Positions 53,181 through 62,865 of a stretch of DNA of 64,000 bases are shown here, in pieces. Each line of letters starts with the position of its first letter. The first letter of the stretch is position 1. This DNA is from Saccharophagus sp. K07 (GTDB lineage: Bacteria > Pseudomonadota > Gammaproteobacteria > Pseudomonadales > Cellvibrionaceae). The notes below the pieces were generated by a model. That model was not told the origin of the DNA. It saw only the letters and a list, made by a program, of their open reading frames with translations, and ran no database searches. Location of the stretch: positions 1 through 64,000 of the forward strand of contig NZ_QRAI01000004.1 in the NCBI RefSeq assembly GCF_014336955.1, read 5' to 3'. The translations under genes and the position numbers were made by a program.

Positions 53181-53410
53181 TGGAAAAATTAACGCTTTCG
53201 GATCTTTGTATTTTGATTCCTTTGCTGGAAAGAGAGTTGGAAAAAATTCATTGTGAAATAGATTCTGATGACGATGAAATATCCAATGACGCATCTGAAC
53301 TTTCAGTTCCTTATGGTGCTACATCGGCCAAATTGGAGAAAATCTACAAGTCGCTCTGGTCGGAAGGTGACAATTATCCATCTTATGAGGATCTCTTAAA
53401 AAGAAAATAA
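53180..53410 (+). CDS. Tsi2-like immunity protein
   Basis: 76 residues (Tsi2 has 77). ATG overlaps the toxin stop (TGATG), with GAGGTGAAG upstream; the GTG at 53177 is an alternative. Acidic helical protein: LTLSDLCILIPLLERELEKI, then DSDDDEISNDASEL, TSAKLEKIYKSLWSEGDNYP, SYEDLLKRK. The layout of two long helices with an acidic loop and a final YPSYEDLL resembles Tsi2 (...LPPYDRLI). It should bind and neutralise the toxin. Known tse2-tsi2 pairs are adjacent in this order. Confidence 0.75.
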   Translation: MEKLTLSDLCILIPLLERELEKIHCEIDSDDDEISNDASELSVPYGATSAKLEKIYKSLWSEGDNYPSYEDLLKRK

Positions 53411-53535
53411 ATCTGACGTGTCAGATCGGGCCATGGATGGTGCATTCGTATTATCTAAAGTCGATTGACACTTTTACCAGTTTAAGGCTGGAGTCTGGGA
53501 CTCTGTTGTGTCTTATTAACAGCTTGTAAGGTTGG

Positions 53536-54549
53536 TTACAGATATTTTCCCACGAGTGTCCCCATAACCCCAATATGCTCCTCCCCCGCATTCAGCGCCG
53601 GAATATAGTGATAACTCTCCCCGCCCGCGCTTAAGAACAGCTTTTTATTTTCCACTCCGATTTCCTCCAGCGTCTCTAGGCAATCCGCACTAAATCCCGG
53701 ACAAATAACGGCGACTTTTTTTATTCCGTTTTGCGCGAGTTGCTGGAGGGTGGTGCTGGTGTCGGGTTTTATCCATTCTTCTTTGCCGAATTGGGATTGG
53801 AAGCTGGTGATATAACGGTCTTTATCCCAGCCGAGTTTTTCGGCCACCAGGCGGGAGGTTTTTTGGCAGTAGCAGTAGTAGGGGTCGCCGCCGTCGAAAT
53901 AGCGTTGCGGCATGCCGTGGTAGGAGAGAATTAATTTTTCCGGTTCACCGTGTTCGGCGATATGCGCTTTTACGCTGTTGGCGAGCGCTTCGATATAAAG
54001 CGGGTGGTCGTGATAGGTGTTGATGAAATGCAATTCGGGTGTCCAACGCCAGTGAATTAATTCCTGTGCGACCGCATCAAAGGTGGAGCCGACGGTGGGG
54101 CCGGAGTATTGTGGGTAGAGTGGTAAAACAATAATTCGATTAATGCCTTCGTCCTGAAATTCGCGCAGCACTTTTCCTATCGCCGGTTCGCCGTAGCGCA
54201 TGCCTAATTTTACGCGCACTTTTCCCGGGTATTTGCGCTCGAAATATGCATTTAATTTGGCGGTTTGCTCCAGGCTGATGCTCATCAGGGGCGAGCCTTG
54301 TTCGGTCCACACACTTGCATAAAGCTTGGCAGATTTTTTTGGCCGCACGCGCAGGATGATTCCGTGCAGAATCGGCCACCATTTCCATTTGGGCAGTTCG
54401 ATAACCCGGGGGTCGGAGAGGAATTCTTTCAGGTAGGGGCGCAGCGCTTCGGCAGTGGGAGCAGCGGGGGTGCCGAGGTTGGTCAGCAGTACGCCAACGG
54501 TGGGCTTGTGCCGCTCGTGGAAGGTTTTGTCCTGGCCGCGATAGTTCAT
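53536..54549 (-). CDS. hemH: Ferrochelatase
   Basis: 337 residues from the ATG at 54549 (GGGAG upstream). Motifs: GVLLTNLGTPAAPTAEALRP, LYPQYSGPTVGSTFDAV, ILSYHGMPQRYFDGGDPYYC with the catalytic His, and a C-terminal VICPGFSADCLETLEEIGVE. It inserts Fe2+ into protoporphyrin IX, the last step of haem synthesis. Cysteines in the YYCYCQKTS segment are common in the gammaproteobacterial enzymes. It is convergent with the Tse2/Tsi2 pair. Confidence 0.96.
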   Translation of the reverse strand: MNYRGQDKTFHERHKPTVGVLLTNLGTPAAPTAEALRPYLKEFLSDPRVIELPKWKWWPILHGIILRVRPKKSAKLYASVWTEQGSPLMSISLEQTAKLNAYFERKYPGKVRVKLGMRYGEPAIGKVLREFQDEGINRIIVLPLYPQYSGPTVGSTFDAVAQELIHWRWTPELHFINTYHDHPLYIEALANSVKAHIAEHGEPEKLILSYHGMPQRYFDGGDPYYCYCQKTSRLVAEKLGWDKDRYITSFQSQFGKEEWIKPDTSTTLQQLAQNGIKKVAVICPGFSADCLETLEEIGVENKKLFLSAGGESYHYIPALNAGEEHIGVMGTLVGKYL

Positions 54550-54730
54550 GAAGGCTCCCAAACATCGGTTATCGGTTGTTATGGTTCGCCATTATGCCAG
54601 AGCTCGGCAGTGCTTGCCTGGGCCGGGTTACCCCGAATGGGCGATGTTAGGCTGCGCGTGCGTTTTTCGGTTGCTGGTTATAGATTGATAAAAATATCAT
54701 GGCGCCTTTTTGCGTCGCTTGGGCTGTTCG

Positions 54731-55345
54731 ATGACCGTTGCAAATACCATATCGCTGTTTATCGCTTTGACTATTCTGGCGGTGATTCCGGGGCCGGGGG
54801 TTTTTACCATTGTGGCCCGCTCCATGGCGTCGGGCTTTTATTATGGTTTGGCGGTGGTGCTCGGCATTATTTGCGGCGATTATGTTTTTATTCTGCTGTC
54901 GGTCTACGGCTTGTCGACGCTGGCGAATACGCACAGCGGATTATTTGCCGCTATCCAATATGCGGGCGCTGCTTATTTGTTTTGGCTCGGCGTCAAGCTG
55001 CTGGTCGCAAAGCCCAATTATCAGGAAGTAAAATCCGAAGCGGAGTTATCCTTTTTTTCAAACTATCTCGCGGGCCTGATCGTTACACTGGGCAATCCCA
55101 AAGCCATTTTGTTTTACTTCAGTTTATTGCCCGCCTTTGTCGACCTGCAGAAAATTTCGCTCGCGGAAGTGGGTTTGATTTTAGTTCTGGCGGGCACGGC
55201 GGTGGGTGGTGTGGCGGTTGTCTATGCCTATCTGGCTAGCGCCGCCGGGCAATTTTTTACCAGTGAGAAAGCGTTTAAGACCATTAATGTGGTTGCGGGA
55301 ATTATTATGATTGGCACAGGGATTGTGTTGGCTTTAAGGGCTTGA
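54731..55345 (+). CDS. LysE/RhtB-family amino-acid exporter
   Basis: 204 residues from the ATG at 54731. Motifs: LTILAVIPGPGVFTIVARSM (family PGP signature), GLAVVLGIICGDYVFILLSV, YAGAAYLFWLGVKLL and LAGLIVTLGNPKAILFYFSL. Six membrane helices. Inner-membrane efflux of an amino acid or related compound; substrate not assignable. Divergent from hemH. Confidence 0.92.
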   Translation: MTVANTISLFIALTILAVIPGPGVFTIVARSMASGFYYGLAVVLGIICGDYVFILLSVYGLSTLANTHSGLFAAIQYAGAAYLFWLGVKLLVAKPNYQEVKSEAELSFFSNYLAGLIVTLGNPKAILFYFSLLPAFVDLQKISLAEVGLILVLAGTAVGGVAVVYAYLASAAGQFFTSEKAFKTINVVAGIIMIGTGIVLALRA

Positions 55346-55442
55346 AGGTGTTTTTTGAATTAATTGTTGGAAGGCGGCTGTGCGCCTTTCCGATCTACGA
55401 ATTCAATTTCTACGAGGGAATTTAGGGGCGCAAAGTCCGGCG

Positions 55443-56039
55443 TTATGCCTTGCGCTGCAATTTCCAACACAGGCGAATTCCCAATAAAACCGCCACACCA
55501 ATTCCAAACACCACCGCATCCTGATAACTCGACCGCACCTGCATAAACACGTGCAGCCACGCTAGCACGGCGATCAGATAAAAGCTGTTATGCAGGCGCT
55601 GCCAGTTTTTGCCCAGGCGACGCATCATGCTTTTGGTGGAGGTAATGCCCAATAAAATCAGCAGAACAATCGCGGGCAGCGTAAACAGTATGTAGGGGCG
55701 TTTGACTAATTCGGCGGCGAACAGGGTGAAGTCGAGGCCGAGAATAAAAACCAGAAATGCCGTCATATGCGCCAGCGCATAAAACAGCGTAAATAATCCC
55801 AACATGCGTCTGTGAATCTGCAGCCAGCGAAAATGAAAATGGCGGAATTTTACTAGGCGGCGCAGCGGAGTAACGGCGAGGGTGATTAATAAAAAATAAA
55901 AGGTGTAATGACCGGTCAATAAAACAATGGTTTTCGCTGGGTCGGCGCCGAGTTGATTGGTGAGAGTTGCCCAAACCAGCCAAGTAAAAGGTGCGAGCGA
56001 TAATAAAAAAGTCGCAATCCGGCGCCAAGTGACGGGCAT
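55443..56039 (-). CDS. msrQ: MsrQ, haem-binding membrane subunit of the MsrPQ methionine sulfoxide reductase
   Basis: 198 residues, six helices. Typical: ATLTNQLGADPAKTIVLLTG, HYTFYFLLITLAVTPLRRL, QIHRRMLGLFTLFYALAHMT, GKNWQRLHNSFYLIAVLAWL. The conserved histidines are haem b ligands. It passes electrons to periplasmic MsrP, encoded 28 bases upstream on the same strand; together they repair oxidised methionines in envelope proteins. Confidence 0.95.
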   Translation of the reverse strand: MPVTWRRIATFLLSLAPFTWLVWATLTNQLGADPAKTIVLLTGHYTFYFLLITLAVTPLRRLVKFRHFHFRWLQIHRRMLGLFTLFYALAHMTAFLVFILGLDFTLFAAELVKRPYILFTLPAIVLLILLGITSTKSMMRRLGKNWQRLHNSFYLIAVLAWLHVFMQVRSSYQDAVVFGIGVAVLLGIRLCWKLQRKA

Positions 56040-56066
56040 AAAACGATTCCAATAAATAAAACGGTC

Positions 56067-57059
56067 TCAATAAAACGTGCGCAAATCCATGCCGTTATAA
56101 AGGCTGGCTACTTGCTCGGCATAACCGTTGAACATTTGGGTCGGAATAATATTGGGGCGCAGCAGGCCGCTCGGCAGGCGGCGCTCTTGCGCCTGGCTCC
56201 AGCGCGGGTGATCCACTTTGGGATTTACATTGGCGTAAAAGCCGTATTCTTCCGGAGCAATGGCGCTCCAGCTGGTGTAGGGCTGAGTTTCCGTCAGCTC
56301 GATTTTGACGATGGATTTAATGCTCTTAAATCCGTATTTCCAGGGAACGACCAAGCGCAGTGGCGCGCCGTTTTGGTTGGGCAGAATTTTGCCATAAAGA
56401 CCAACAGCTAAAAGTGTGAGCGGATGCATGGCTTCATCCAGACGCAAGCCTTCGCGATAGGGCCATTGAATGGTGCTCAAGCGCGCTTTTTGTCCGGGCA
56501 TTTCTTCCGGCCGTTTAAGCGTGGTAAACGCCACGTATTTGGCTTTGCTGGTGGGTTCAAAACGTTTTAATAAATCCGCCAGAGGAAAACCGATCCACGG
56601 AATTACCATCGACCACGCCTCCACACAGCGCAAACGATAAACGCGCTCCTCCAGGGTTACGCCTTTAAGAATATCTTCCAGATTGTATTTGCCGGGTTTG
56701 GCCACTTCGCCGGCGATCTCCACTTGCCAGGGATCGGTGCTGAGCTTGCCGGATTTATTGGACGGATCGGATTTGTCGTAGCCGAATTCATAAAAGTTGT
56801 TGTAGGTGGTGACGTGTTGATAGGGCGTCAATTCTTCTTTGCTATCTGCGGCGGGGGTGGCTTTACCGATTTGGTTTTTCAGCCAGGCAGGACCCTTGGG
56901 ATCGGCGGGTGCCATATGGACAGGTTCAGCGAGTGCGCCGCCGCTGAGAGCTATAGCTCCAAGTCCTGCGGCGCCTTTCATCCATTGACGGCGGTTGAGG
57001 TACACCGACTCAGGGGTGATCTCGGATGACGGAATATCGGAAGGGCGGCGGATCAACAT
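56067..57059 (-). CDS. msrP: MsrP, molybdopterin methionine sulfoxide reductase
   Basis: 330 residues from the ATG at 57059 (GAGGTG upstream; a GTG two codons earlier is open). Tat signal [18 protein letters not shown], then the sulfite-oxidase-type fold with [15 protein letters not shown], the molybdenum-ligand cysteine in [20 protein letters not shown] and [20 protein letters not shown]. Exported folded with its cofactor to the periplasm. First gene of msrPQ. Confidence 0.96.
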   Translation of the reverse strand: MLIRRPSDIPSSEITPESVYLNRRQWMKGAAGLGAIALSGGALAEPVHMAPADPKGPAWLKNQIGKATPAADSKEELTPYQHVTTYNNFYEFGYDKSDPSNKSGKLSTDPWQVEIAGEVAKPGKYNLEDILKGVTLEERVYRLRCVEAWSMVIPWIGFPLADLLKRFEPTSKAKYVAFTTLKRPEEMPGQKARLSTIQWPYREGLRLDEAMHPLTLLAVGLYGKILPNQNGAPLRLVVPWKYGFKSIKSIVKIELTETQPYTSWSAIAPEEYGFYANVNPKVDHPRWSQAQERRLPSGLLRPNIIPTQMFNGYAEQVASLYNGMDLRTFY

Positions 57060-57154
57060 AAGCACCTCGGCATGCTGTGTGAAGCAACACCGGCACAGGG
57101 CCGGTGCCCTTGGGTAACTTATTCAATCATTACCCCGCCCTAAAAGACCATCAC

Positions 57155-57625
57155 CTAATGGCAAAGTGCGGTCGCTGCGTTTTCCCAGGCTTGGACTTCA
57201 TTGGGGTGCTCAAACGAGTACAGCACGGTGAGATTGGGATTGACGTTTTCCAACATGCTTTCACATTGAGCCGCACAGGGACTCATCTCGATATAGACCC
57301 GATTAACCAATCCGGCCAAGTCACCTCTGGTGGCGCTTAACTCGGTTTGCAATCTATCCAAAGCGGTTATTAAAGCGCTGGCTTCCCCGTGACAGCGCAT
57401 ATGAGGATTGGTGTAGATGCCTTCGCTAATGGGGTTTTGGAGCTGGCTATTGCCAAAGATGTAACGAGTATTGCCTCGGATAACCACTTCCAATAGTGCG
57501 CAGCAGGAGCGAGGTCCTATGCCGCGCATATTGTGCACGTGAAATTTTTTCAGTTCCAAACAACGTCGGACCAGCTCGTTTGTACCAACCATGTCATAAG
57601 CAACACGCTGCAAGTGTAAAGGCAT
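57155..57625 (-). CDS. Small protein with zinc-dependent deaminase-like motifs
   Basis: 156 residues, GGGAGGG ribosome site. It has the two zinc motifs of the cytidine-deaminase superfamily in the right order and spacing: MRCHGEASALITALDRL (H-x-E type) and VYIEMSPCAAQCESML (P-C-x-x-C). LTVLYSFEHPN follows at the position of the next strand. The N-terminal ~60 residues include MRGIGPRSCCALLEVVIRGN, typical of the first strands of such folds. The sequence is more like the stand-alone or toxin-type deaminases of polymorphic systems than CDD or TadA. No immunity gene is evident beside it. Substrate unknown. Confidence 0.65.
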   Translation of the reverse strand: MPLHLQRVAYDMVGTNELVRRCLELKKFHVHNMRGIGPRSCCALLEVVIRGNTRYIFGNSQLQNPISEGIYTNPHMRCHGEASALITALDRLQTELSATRGDLAGLVNRVYIEMSPCAAQCESMLENVNPNLTVLYSFEHPNEVQAWENAATALCH

Positions 57626-57745
57626 GGCGATTTCCCTCCCGATGAGTTAGCAACACAGTGATGATCTGCCTGCGGGAAGGCGATGTTTGTGCGGGAACCC
57701 ACTGGCGGCGGCGCCTTGATGCACCGCTTACCAAGACACGAGGCT

Positions 57746-60700
57746 TCACCAAGAAAGCGTGTGCTCAGGGTCCAGAGAGGAGTGCAGCAACAATCTGTGC
57801 TCTTTGATCAGTTGTTGCGGCCGGGTAGCTATGGCCTGGTAGGTCAATTGCCCTTCGCTGGCCGAATTGGCTTCCAGGCCGACCCAGGAGTCGGGCTGAG
57901 TGCTTTTGGCGGTTTGTACGCACATGGAGGCAATATCCACCACCTGATTCCAACTAAAGGCCAGTGGATCTGTGAGCAGGAAGGGGAAGCTGGCGAAGCC
58001 GATAGCGCAGTTGCAGTGAATCTCGGTTTCGTCGACTTCAAAGGCGTGTTGGCGAATCGCCTGCAGCAGGCGTTCGGCCATCAGGGGCGCGGCCTTGCGG
58101 TTGCTAAAGCGCGCGACCACCAGAAACTCATTGGCACTCCAGCGGGCGAGAAAATCCGAGCTGCGGAATACCCGCGCCATCACCCGTTTGGTCTGTACCA
58201 GCACCTTGTCGCTCGAGCCGCGGCCATAGCGCTCATCAATCTGCTGTAGGTCTCCAATAGAGAGCATAAAAAACAACAGGTCCGAGTTGGGCGGCGGTGG
58301 TTCGCCCCCTGCCCGGCCCCGGTGGGAGCGCAGGGTCAGGGCTATATCGGAATCCAGATAGGTCGTCACATAACGGCGGTTGTGCAGGCCGGTCAAAGGG
58401 TCGATCAGACTGGTGTCTTCCAGCCGCTCGTTCTGCGCTTTGAGGTGTTCCATCAAATGCGCCTTCAACAAGGCTGCGCGCGTGTGCGTGTGGAAGCGGT
58501 TGAGCGTGTCCAGGTCGACATGATCAAACGCGTCCTGGGCGGACAGGTTCAACAGACAGAGGAAACCGACCACGCCGTCCTCAAAGCGGATCGCCAACGC
58601 GATCTCTGAGCGGGTGGGCAGCAGGCTCACCAGGGCGGCGTAGGCGGCGCTTTGGGCGGTGGGTTTTAGACGGTAGATATCGGCATCGAGCTTTTCACCC
58701 TGCTCGCAATAACGGGTGATCAGGGTATGGGCGTTGACTCTCAAGTTCTGCTGTTGGGCGTAGGGCAAACCGTGGCCAGCGATGGCCTGGAATTCCAGAG
58801 TTGCTTCGTCGAGCGACCAGTAGATCGCGCGCTCGGCGCCGGGGAACAGGCGGCTGGCCTCGCGCAGCAGCACGTCGAGCAGACGGGACGAGATCACCTC
58901 CTGATTGATGGTGGCGACTATGCCGTCCAGGGTCTCCAGCACGCGGTTGGCGTGGATGACCGCCTGGGTGCGCTCGCGCACTTTTTCTTCAAAGTGGCGG
59001 TGGCTGTCGAGCAATTGCAGGTGGGTGCGCACACGCGACAGCAGTTCGCCTTTGGCGATGGGTTTGGTGAGGAAGTCGTTGGCGCCCACCTCAAACCCGT
59101 CTTTCAAATCGGCGATCAGGTGTTTGCTGGTCATCAAAATGACCGGCAGCTCTTTGAGCGGGTAGACCTCGCGAATGGCGGCACACACTTCGTAACCGCT
59201 CATGCCGGGCATCAAGCTGTCGAGCAGAACCAGGTCGAAAAAGCCGCCTTTGTGCAGCAGTTCCAGTGCCTGGGTGCCGCTGTCGGCTTCCTCTAACTGG
59301 TAACCGAGAGGCACCAGGTAATCGCGCAGAATCTGGCGGTTGGCGGATTCGTCGTCGACCACCAGCAAGCGGAATTGCCGATTTTCGCGGACTTCCTCGG
59401 TGTCGACGATCGTCAGTTTGCCGTCGGTTATGACCACTTGGGGTGTGGTTTGGGCGACGGTTTCGCGAACAGCGGGCACTGGTGGGCGCGCTTCGCCTGC
59501 AGAGCGCAGACTGAAATAGAAGGTCGAGCCGCGACCGGGTTCGGAGGTGACGCGAATCTCGCCGCCCTGCAGTTCGACCAGCTGGCGGGTCACAGCCAGA
59601 CCGAGGCCGCCACTGCCGGTGCGGTGGTGCTGCTCATCGAAGAAGGAGAAGATCTTCTCCAGATTGGCTTCCGGAATACCTTTGCCAGTGTCGCTGACCG
59701 ACACCCAAATCCATTCGCCGTCGTGGTGGGCGGTGACCACTATGGAACCGTGATCGGTGAACTTAATGGCGTTGCCCACCAGGTTGTAGAGCACTTGCTG
59801 CAGGCGGTTTTCGTCGGCGAGCACCAGCGGCAGAGCCGCGTCCACGTGGTTGCTCAGGTCGAGATCCTTTTTCCCCACCAGCGGCCGGCTGAGCACCAGC
59901 ACGGAATCCACCAGGGCGCGCAATTCCACCGGTTGCAGTTGCACCTGCAGCTTGCGGTTTTTCAGGCGAGCGAAGTCGAGAATGTCGTTGACCAGATTGC
60001 TCAAGCGCTTGCCGCTGGCGGAAATCATCTCCAGGTTGAGGCGCATATGCGGGTTGAGCTCACCGGCGACACCTTCGAGCAGCGTGTCCGCCAGACCGAT
60101 AATGCCGGTGAGCGGTGTGCGCAGTGCGTGGGAGGTGTTGGCGAGGAAGTCGTCCTTCATCTTGTCCAGCTGGCGCAGGCGTTCATTCACTTCGCGCTCG
60201 CGCACCACCTTGCGGTGCTGCGCCTGGATAAAGCTCCATACCAGCAGGCCGAGCACTGCCGTGTAAATCAAATAGGCCCACCAGGTACGCCAGAACGGCG
60301 GCGTGATGGTGATGCGCACCTCAAGCCCGTCCTCGTTCCACACGCCGTCGTTGTTGGCGGCTTTGACGCGGAAAAAATACTCGCCCGGGCTGAGGTTGGT
60401 GTAAGTGGCACGGCGCGCGTGGCCTATATCGTTCCAGCTGCGGTCGAAACCTTCCAGTTTGTAGGCGTAACGGTTGCCCTCAGGCACATAGTAATTGAGC
60501 GCTGCAAACTCAAAGGAAAACACCGCCTGGCGATGGTTGAGCACTATATGGCGCGTGGTGGTGAGGGATTCTTTGAGGGCGGAGTCTTCCGCTCCCGGCT
60601 CCTGATTTTTGTTGAATACCTGGAATTCGGTAAGCACTACCGGCGGTTTGAAGGTGTTCTGCTGCAGTTGCTCCGGGGCAAAGCGGATAAAGCCCTGGAT

Positions 60701-62815
60701 GCTGCCAAACACCAGGTCGCCATCCCGCAACTTCAGCGCCGCGCCGTAATTGAATTTGCCGCGCGCCCATTCAGTGCCGTTGTAATTGCGTACGGTATAG
60801 GTGCTTGGGTCCAGACTGGCTAGGCCATCGGAGGTGCCCAGCCACAACAGGCCTTGTCTGTCTTGCAGGATGGAGGTGATGTTGTCGCTGGCGAGGCCGT
60901 CTTCTGTGCGAATTACCTGAAAGGTGGTGCCATTGGGGTGTAAACGGTTGAGCCCGGCGCGGGTGCCGATCCAGATTTGCTGGTCGCTGTCCTCGAAAAT
61001 CGTCAGCACTACGTTATTGCTCAGGCTGAGCGGATTGCCCTCCTGGTTTTGCCAGTGGCGGAACTCGCCCGTGTGTTTGTTCAAGCGGCTGAGACCGGAG
61101 TTGGTGCCGATCCAGATCATGCCGCGTTGGTCTTCAAATAAAGACCAGATAATGCTGCCGATGGTGTGACGGGGATCTTTCTTATCGTAGGGAATGCGCT
61201 CGAAGCGGTCGTTCTGCCGGTCGTAACGGTTCAACCCGCCACCTTCGGTGCCGAACCAGACATCGCCATCCTTATCCACCAGCACGGCCCAGACGTTCGG
61301 GTGGGAAATGGCTCCTTCTTCACCAGCCTGCGCCAGATACTGACGCACTTTGCCTGTCTTGGGGTTGTAACGGTTTACCCCGCCGCCCCAGGTACCGATC
61401 CAGATGTCGCCCTCGTGATCCTGCGCCAGGGCGAGAATGGCGTCCGCGCTGAGGGATGGGCTGGAACTGGGTTCGTCAGTGGCTTTGCGCAGGTACTCAT
61501 AGCGGCCATCCGGGTGGATGCGGTTGATGCCGCCGCCGTCCGTACCGACCCACAGGCTGCCGTCCTCGGTTTCGAGAAAAGCGAGCGCCGACGGGTGGTT
61601 CAGGCCACTGCGATGTTCGGGGTCGTGATGCACATAGGCCACCCACTGGGCGGCGCGATGAAAGATATTGACGCCACTGGGGAAGTTGGCCGTCCAGATA
61701 TCGCCGGATTGATCTTCCATCACCCGGCGTACCACGTCGCTGCTGATCGAAGTCGGGTCGAGGCTGTTGTGGATAAAACGGCGGACCTCGAGACGATCAT
61801 CGCGGATCAGATTCAGCCCGCCACCATCGGTCGCCACCCAGATGTCGCCATTCCGATCTTCCAATACATCCCAGACGATATTGCTGCCCAAACTGTCCGG
61901 CTGGCCAGGGTTATAAGACCAGGACCGGCTGACCAGGCCATCGTCCACACGGTGGACGCCGGCGTCAGTGCCCAGCCAGATTTCACCTTCGCGCCCTTGA
62001 GATATAGCGCGCACTGTGTTGCTGGCGATCCGCAAGGTTGCGTCGGCCTGGGTGTGATAGTGGGTCAGTGACTGGTCGAGCGGGTCGTAACGGGTGGCGC
62101 CTCCGCCTTCTGTACCCAGCCAGATCTTGCCGTCTTTATCTTCGAATACAGACCAGATATGCGGGTGTGTCAGGCTGTGTGGCAAAGCGGTAAAACGTCC
62201 GGTCGCTGGGTCGAGCATACTGGCGCCACCACCGAACGTGCCTACCAGTAAAGCTCCGCTGCGTGTGATTTTGACCGAGCGCACTGTGTCGTGGGGCAGA
62301 CTGTGGGGATTCTTCGGATCGTGGATAAAGCGAGTGAAGTTATCGGCTTGGCGGTTAAAGCGATTTACTCCACCTTCTGTGGCAATCCACAGATCGCCGT
62401 TGGCATCTTCTGTAATGGTCCAGATGGTGTTATCGCTCAGGCTGGCGGGGTTGTCTGGCTGGTTGCGATAGACGCGAAAAGAATAGCCGTCGTAGCGCAC
62501 CAGACCATTTTCGCCGCCCATCCAGATAAAGCCGATGCTGTCCTGGAATATGGCGTCTATGGCGCTGAGGGTGACCCCTGCACGGCTTTTGACACTTTCA
62601 AAGCGGGCGTGGAAGTCCTCACTACTTGCGAGCGCACTGCAGGACCACACACATAACCAGAGCAACCAACCCAGGATATGTGGATGTTTCGTGATGTATT
62701 GTCGGGAAGGTCTCAAGCGGTCCGAACCTGTGACATGAAAACAACTGAACAGACGGCCCGCGCGCCCGTTCTCCCCGTTCAGTTTAGTTCGGGTTCCCAG
62801 TGTCGGTGCAGGCAA
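57746..62815 (-). CDS. Giant two-component propeller hybrid kinase with degenerate GGDEF domain
   Basis: Up to 1,689 residues (TTG start; N-terminus uncertain). Signal or membrane segment HILGWLLWLCVWSCSALA at ~46-63, then 13-14 two-component propeller repeats (~75-730; DKDGKIWLGTEGGGATRYDP, DHEGDIWIGTWGGGVNRYNP). A Y_Y_Y domain follows (~760-845; YAYKLEGFDRSWNDIGHARR) and a helix near 848-868. HisKA has the His near 895 in NTSHALRTPLTGIIG, where the usual Glu after His is Ala. HATPase (ENRLQQVLYNLVGNAIKF), receiver (~1140-1260; LVLLDSLMPGMSGYEV) and a GAF-like part (~1300-1440) follow. The GGDEF domain (~1470-1640) has WSANEF in place of GGDEF, so it probably does not make c-di-GMP. It follows two DUF1566 genes. 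Confidence 0.92.
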   Translation of the reverse strand: MPAPTLGTRTKLNGENGRAGRLFSCFHVTGSDRLRPSRQYITKHPHILGWLLWLCVWSCSALASSEDFHARFESVKSRAGVTLSAIDAIFQDSIGFIWMGGENGLVRYDGYSFRVYRNQPDNPASLSDNTIWTITEDANGDLWIATEGGVNRFNRQADNFTRFIHDPKNPHSLPHDTVRSVKITRSGALLVGTFGGGASMLDPATGRFTALPHSLTHPHIWSVFEDKDGKIWLGTEGGGATRYDPLDQSLTHYHTQADATLRIASNTVRAISQGREGEIWLGTDAGVHRVDDGLVSRSWSYNPGQPDSLGSNIVWDVLEDRNGDIWVATDGGGLNLIRDDRLEVRRFIHNSLDPTSISSDVVRRVMEDQSGDIWTANFPSGVNIFHRAAQWVAYVHHDPEHRSGLNHPSALAFLETEDGSLWVGTDGGGINRIHPDGRYEYLRKATDEPSSSPSLSADAILALAQDHEGDIWIGTWGGGVNRYNPKTGKVRQYLAQAGEEGAISHPNVWAVLVDKDGDVWFGTEGGGLNRYDRQNDRFERIPYDKKDPRHTIGSIIWSLFEDQRGMIWIGTNSGLSRLNKHTGEFRHWQNQEGNPLSLSNNVVLTIFEDSDQQIWIGTRAGLNRLHPNGTTFQVIRTEDGLASDNITSILQDRQGLLWLGTSDGLASLDPSTYTVRNYNGTEWARGKFNYGAALKLRDGDLVFGSIQGFIRFAPEQLQQNTFKPPVVLTEFQVFNKNQEPGAEDSALKESLTTTRHIVLNHRQAVFSFEFAALNYYVPEGNRYAYKLEGFDRSWNDIGHARRATYTNLSPGEYFFRVKAANNDGVWNEDGLEVRITITPPFWRTWWAYLIYTAVLGLLVWSFIQAQHRKVVREREVNERLRQLDKMKDDFLANTSHALRTPLTGIIGLADTLLEGVAGELNPHMRLNLEMISASGKRLSNLVNDILDFARLKNRKLQVQLQPVELRALVDSVLVLSRPLVGKKDLDLSNHVDAALPLVLADENRLQQVLYNLVGNAIKFTDHGSIVVTAHHDGEWIWVSVSDTGKGIPEANLEKIFSFFDEQHHRTGSGGLGLAVTRQLVELQGGEIRVTSEPGRGSTFYFSLRSAGEARPPVPAVRETVAQTTPQVVITDGKLTIVDTEEVRENRQFRLLVVDDESANRQILRDYLVPLGYQLEEADSGTQALELLHKGGFFDLVLLDSLMPGMSGYEVCAAIREVYPLKELPVILMTSKHLIADLKDGFEVGANDFLTKPIAKGELLSRVRTHLQLLDSHRHFEEKVRERTQAVIHANRVLETLDGIVATINQEVISSRLLDVLLREASRLFPGAERAIYWSLDEATLEFQAIAGHGLPYAQQQNLRVNAHTLITRYCEQGEKLDADIYRLKPTAQSAAYAALVSLLPTRSEIALAIRFEDGVVGFLCLLNLSAQDAFDHVDLDTLNRFHTHTRAALLKAHLMEHLKAQNERLEDTSLIDPLTGLHNRRYVTTYLDSDIALTLRSHRGRAGGEPPPPNSDLLFFMLSIGDLQQIDERYGRGSSDKVLVQTKRVMARVFRSSDFLARWSANEFLVVARFSNRKAAPLMAERLLQAIRQHAFEVDETEIHCNCAIGFASFPFLLTDPLAFSWNQVVDIASMCVQTAKSTQPDSWVGLEANSASEGQLTYQAIATRPQQLIKEHRLLLHSSLDPEHTLSW

Positions 62816-62865
62816 TCATCGGCTAACCGAGCGAGCCGCCCCAATATGAGGCGGCATAAAGCACA

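Noticed and set aside
53411-53426. Short hairpin ATCTGAC-GT-GTCAGAT after the Tsi2-like gene as terminator
   Set aside because: No T run on either strand and only a two-base loop; not enough to call.
59375-60823. 482-codon plus-strand ORF
   Set aside because: Antisense to the histidine-kinase part of the giant kinase; the minus-strand frame has unmistakable domains.
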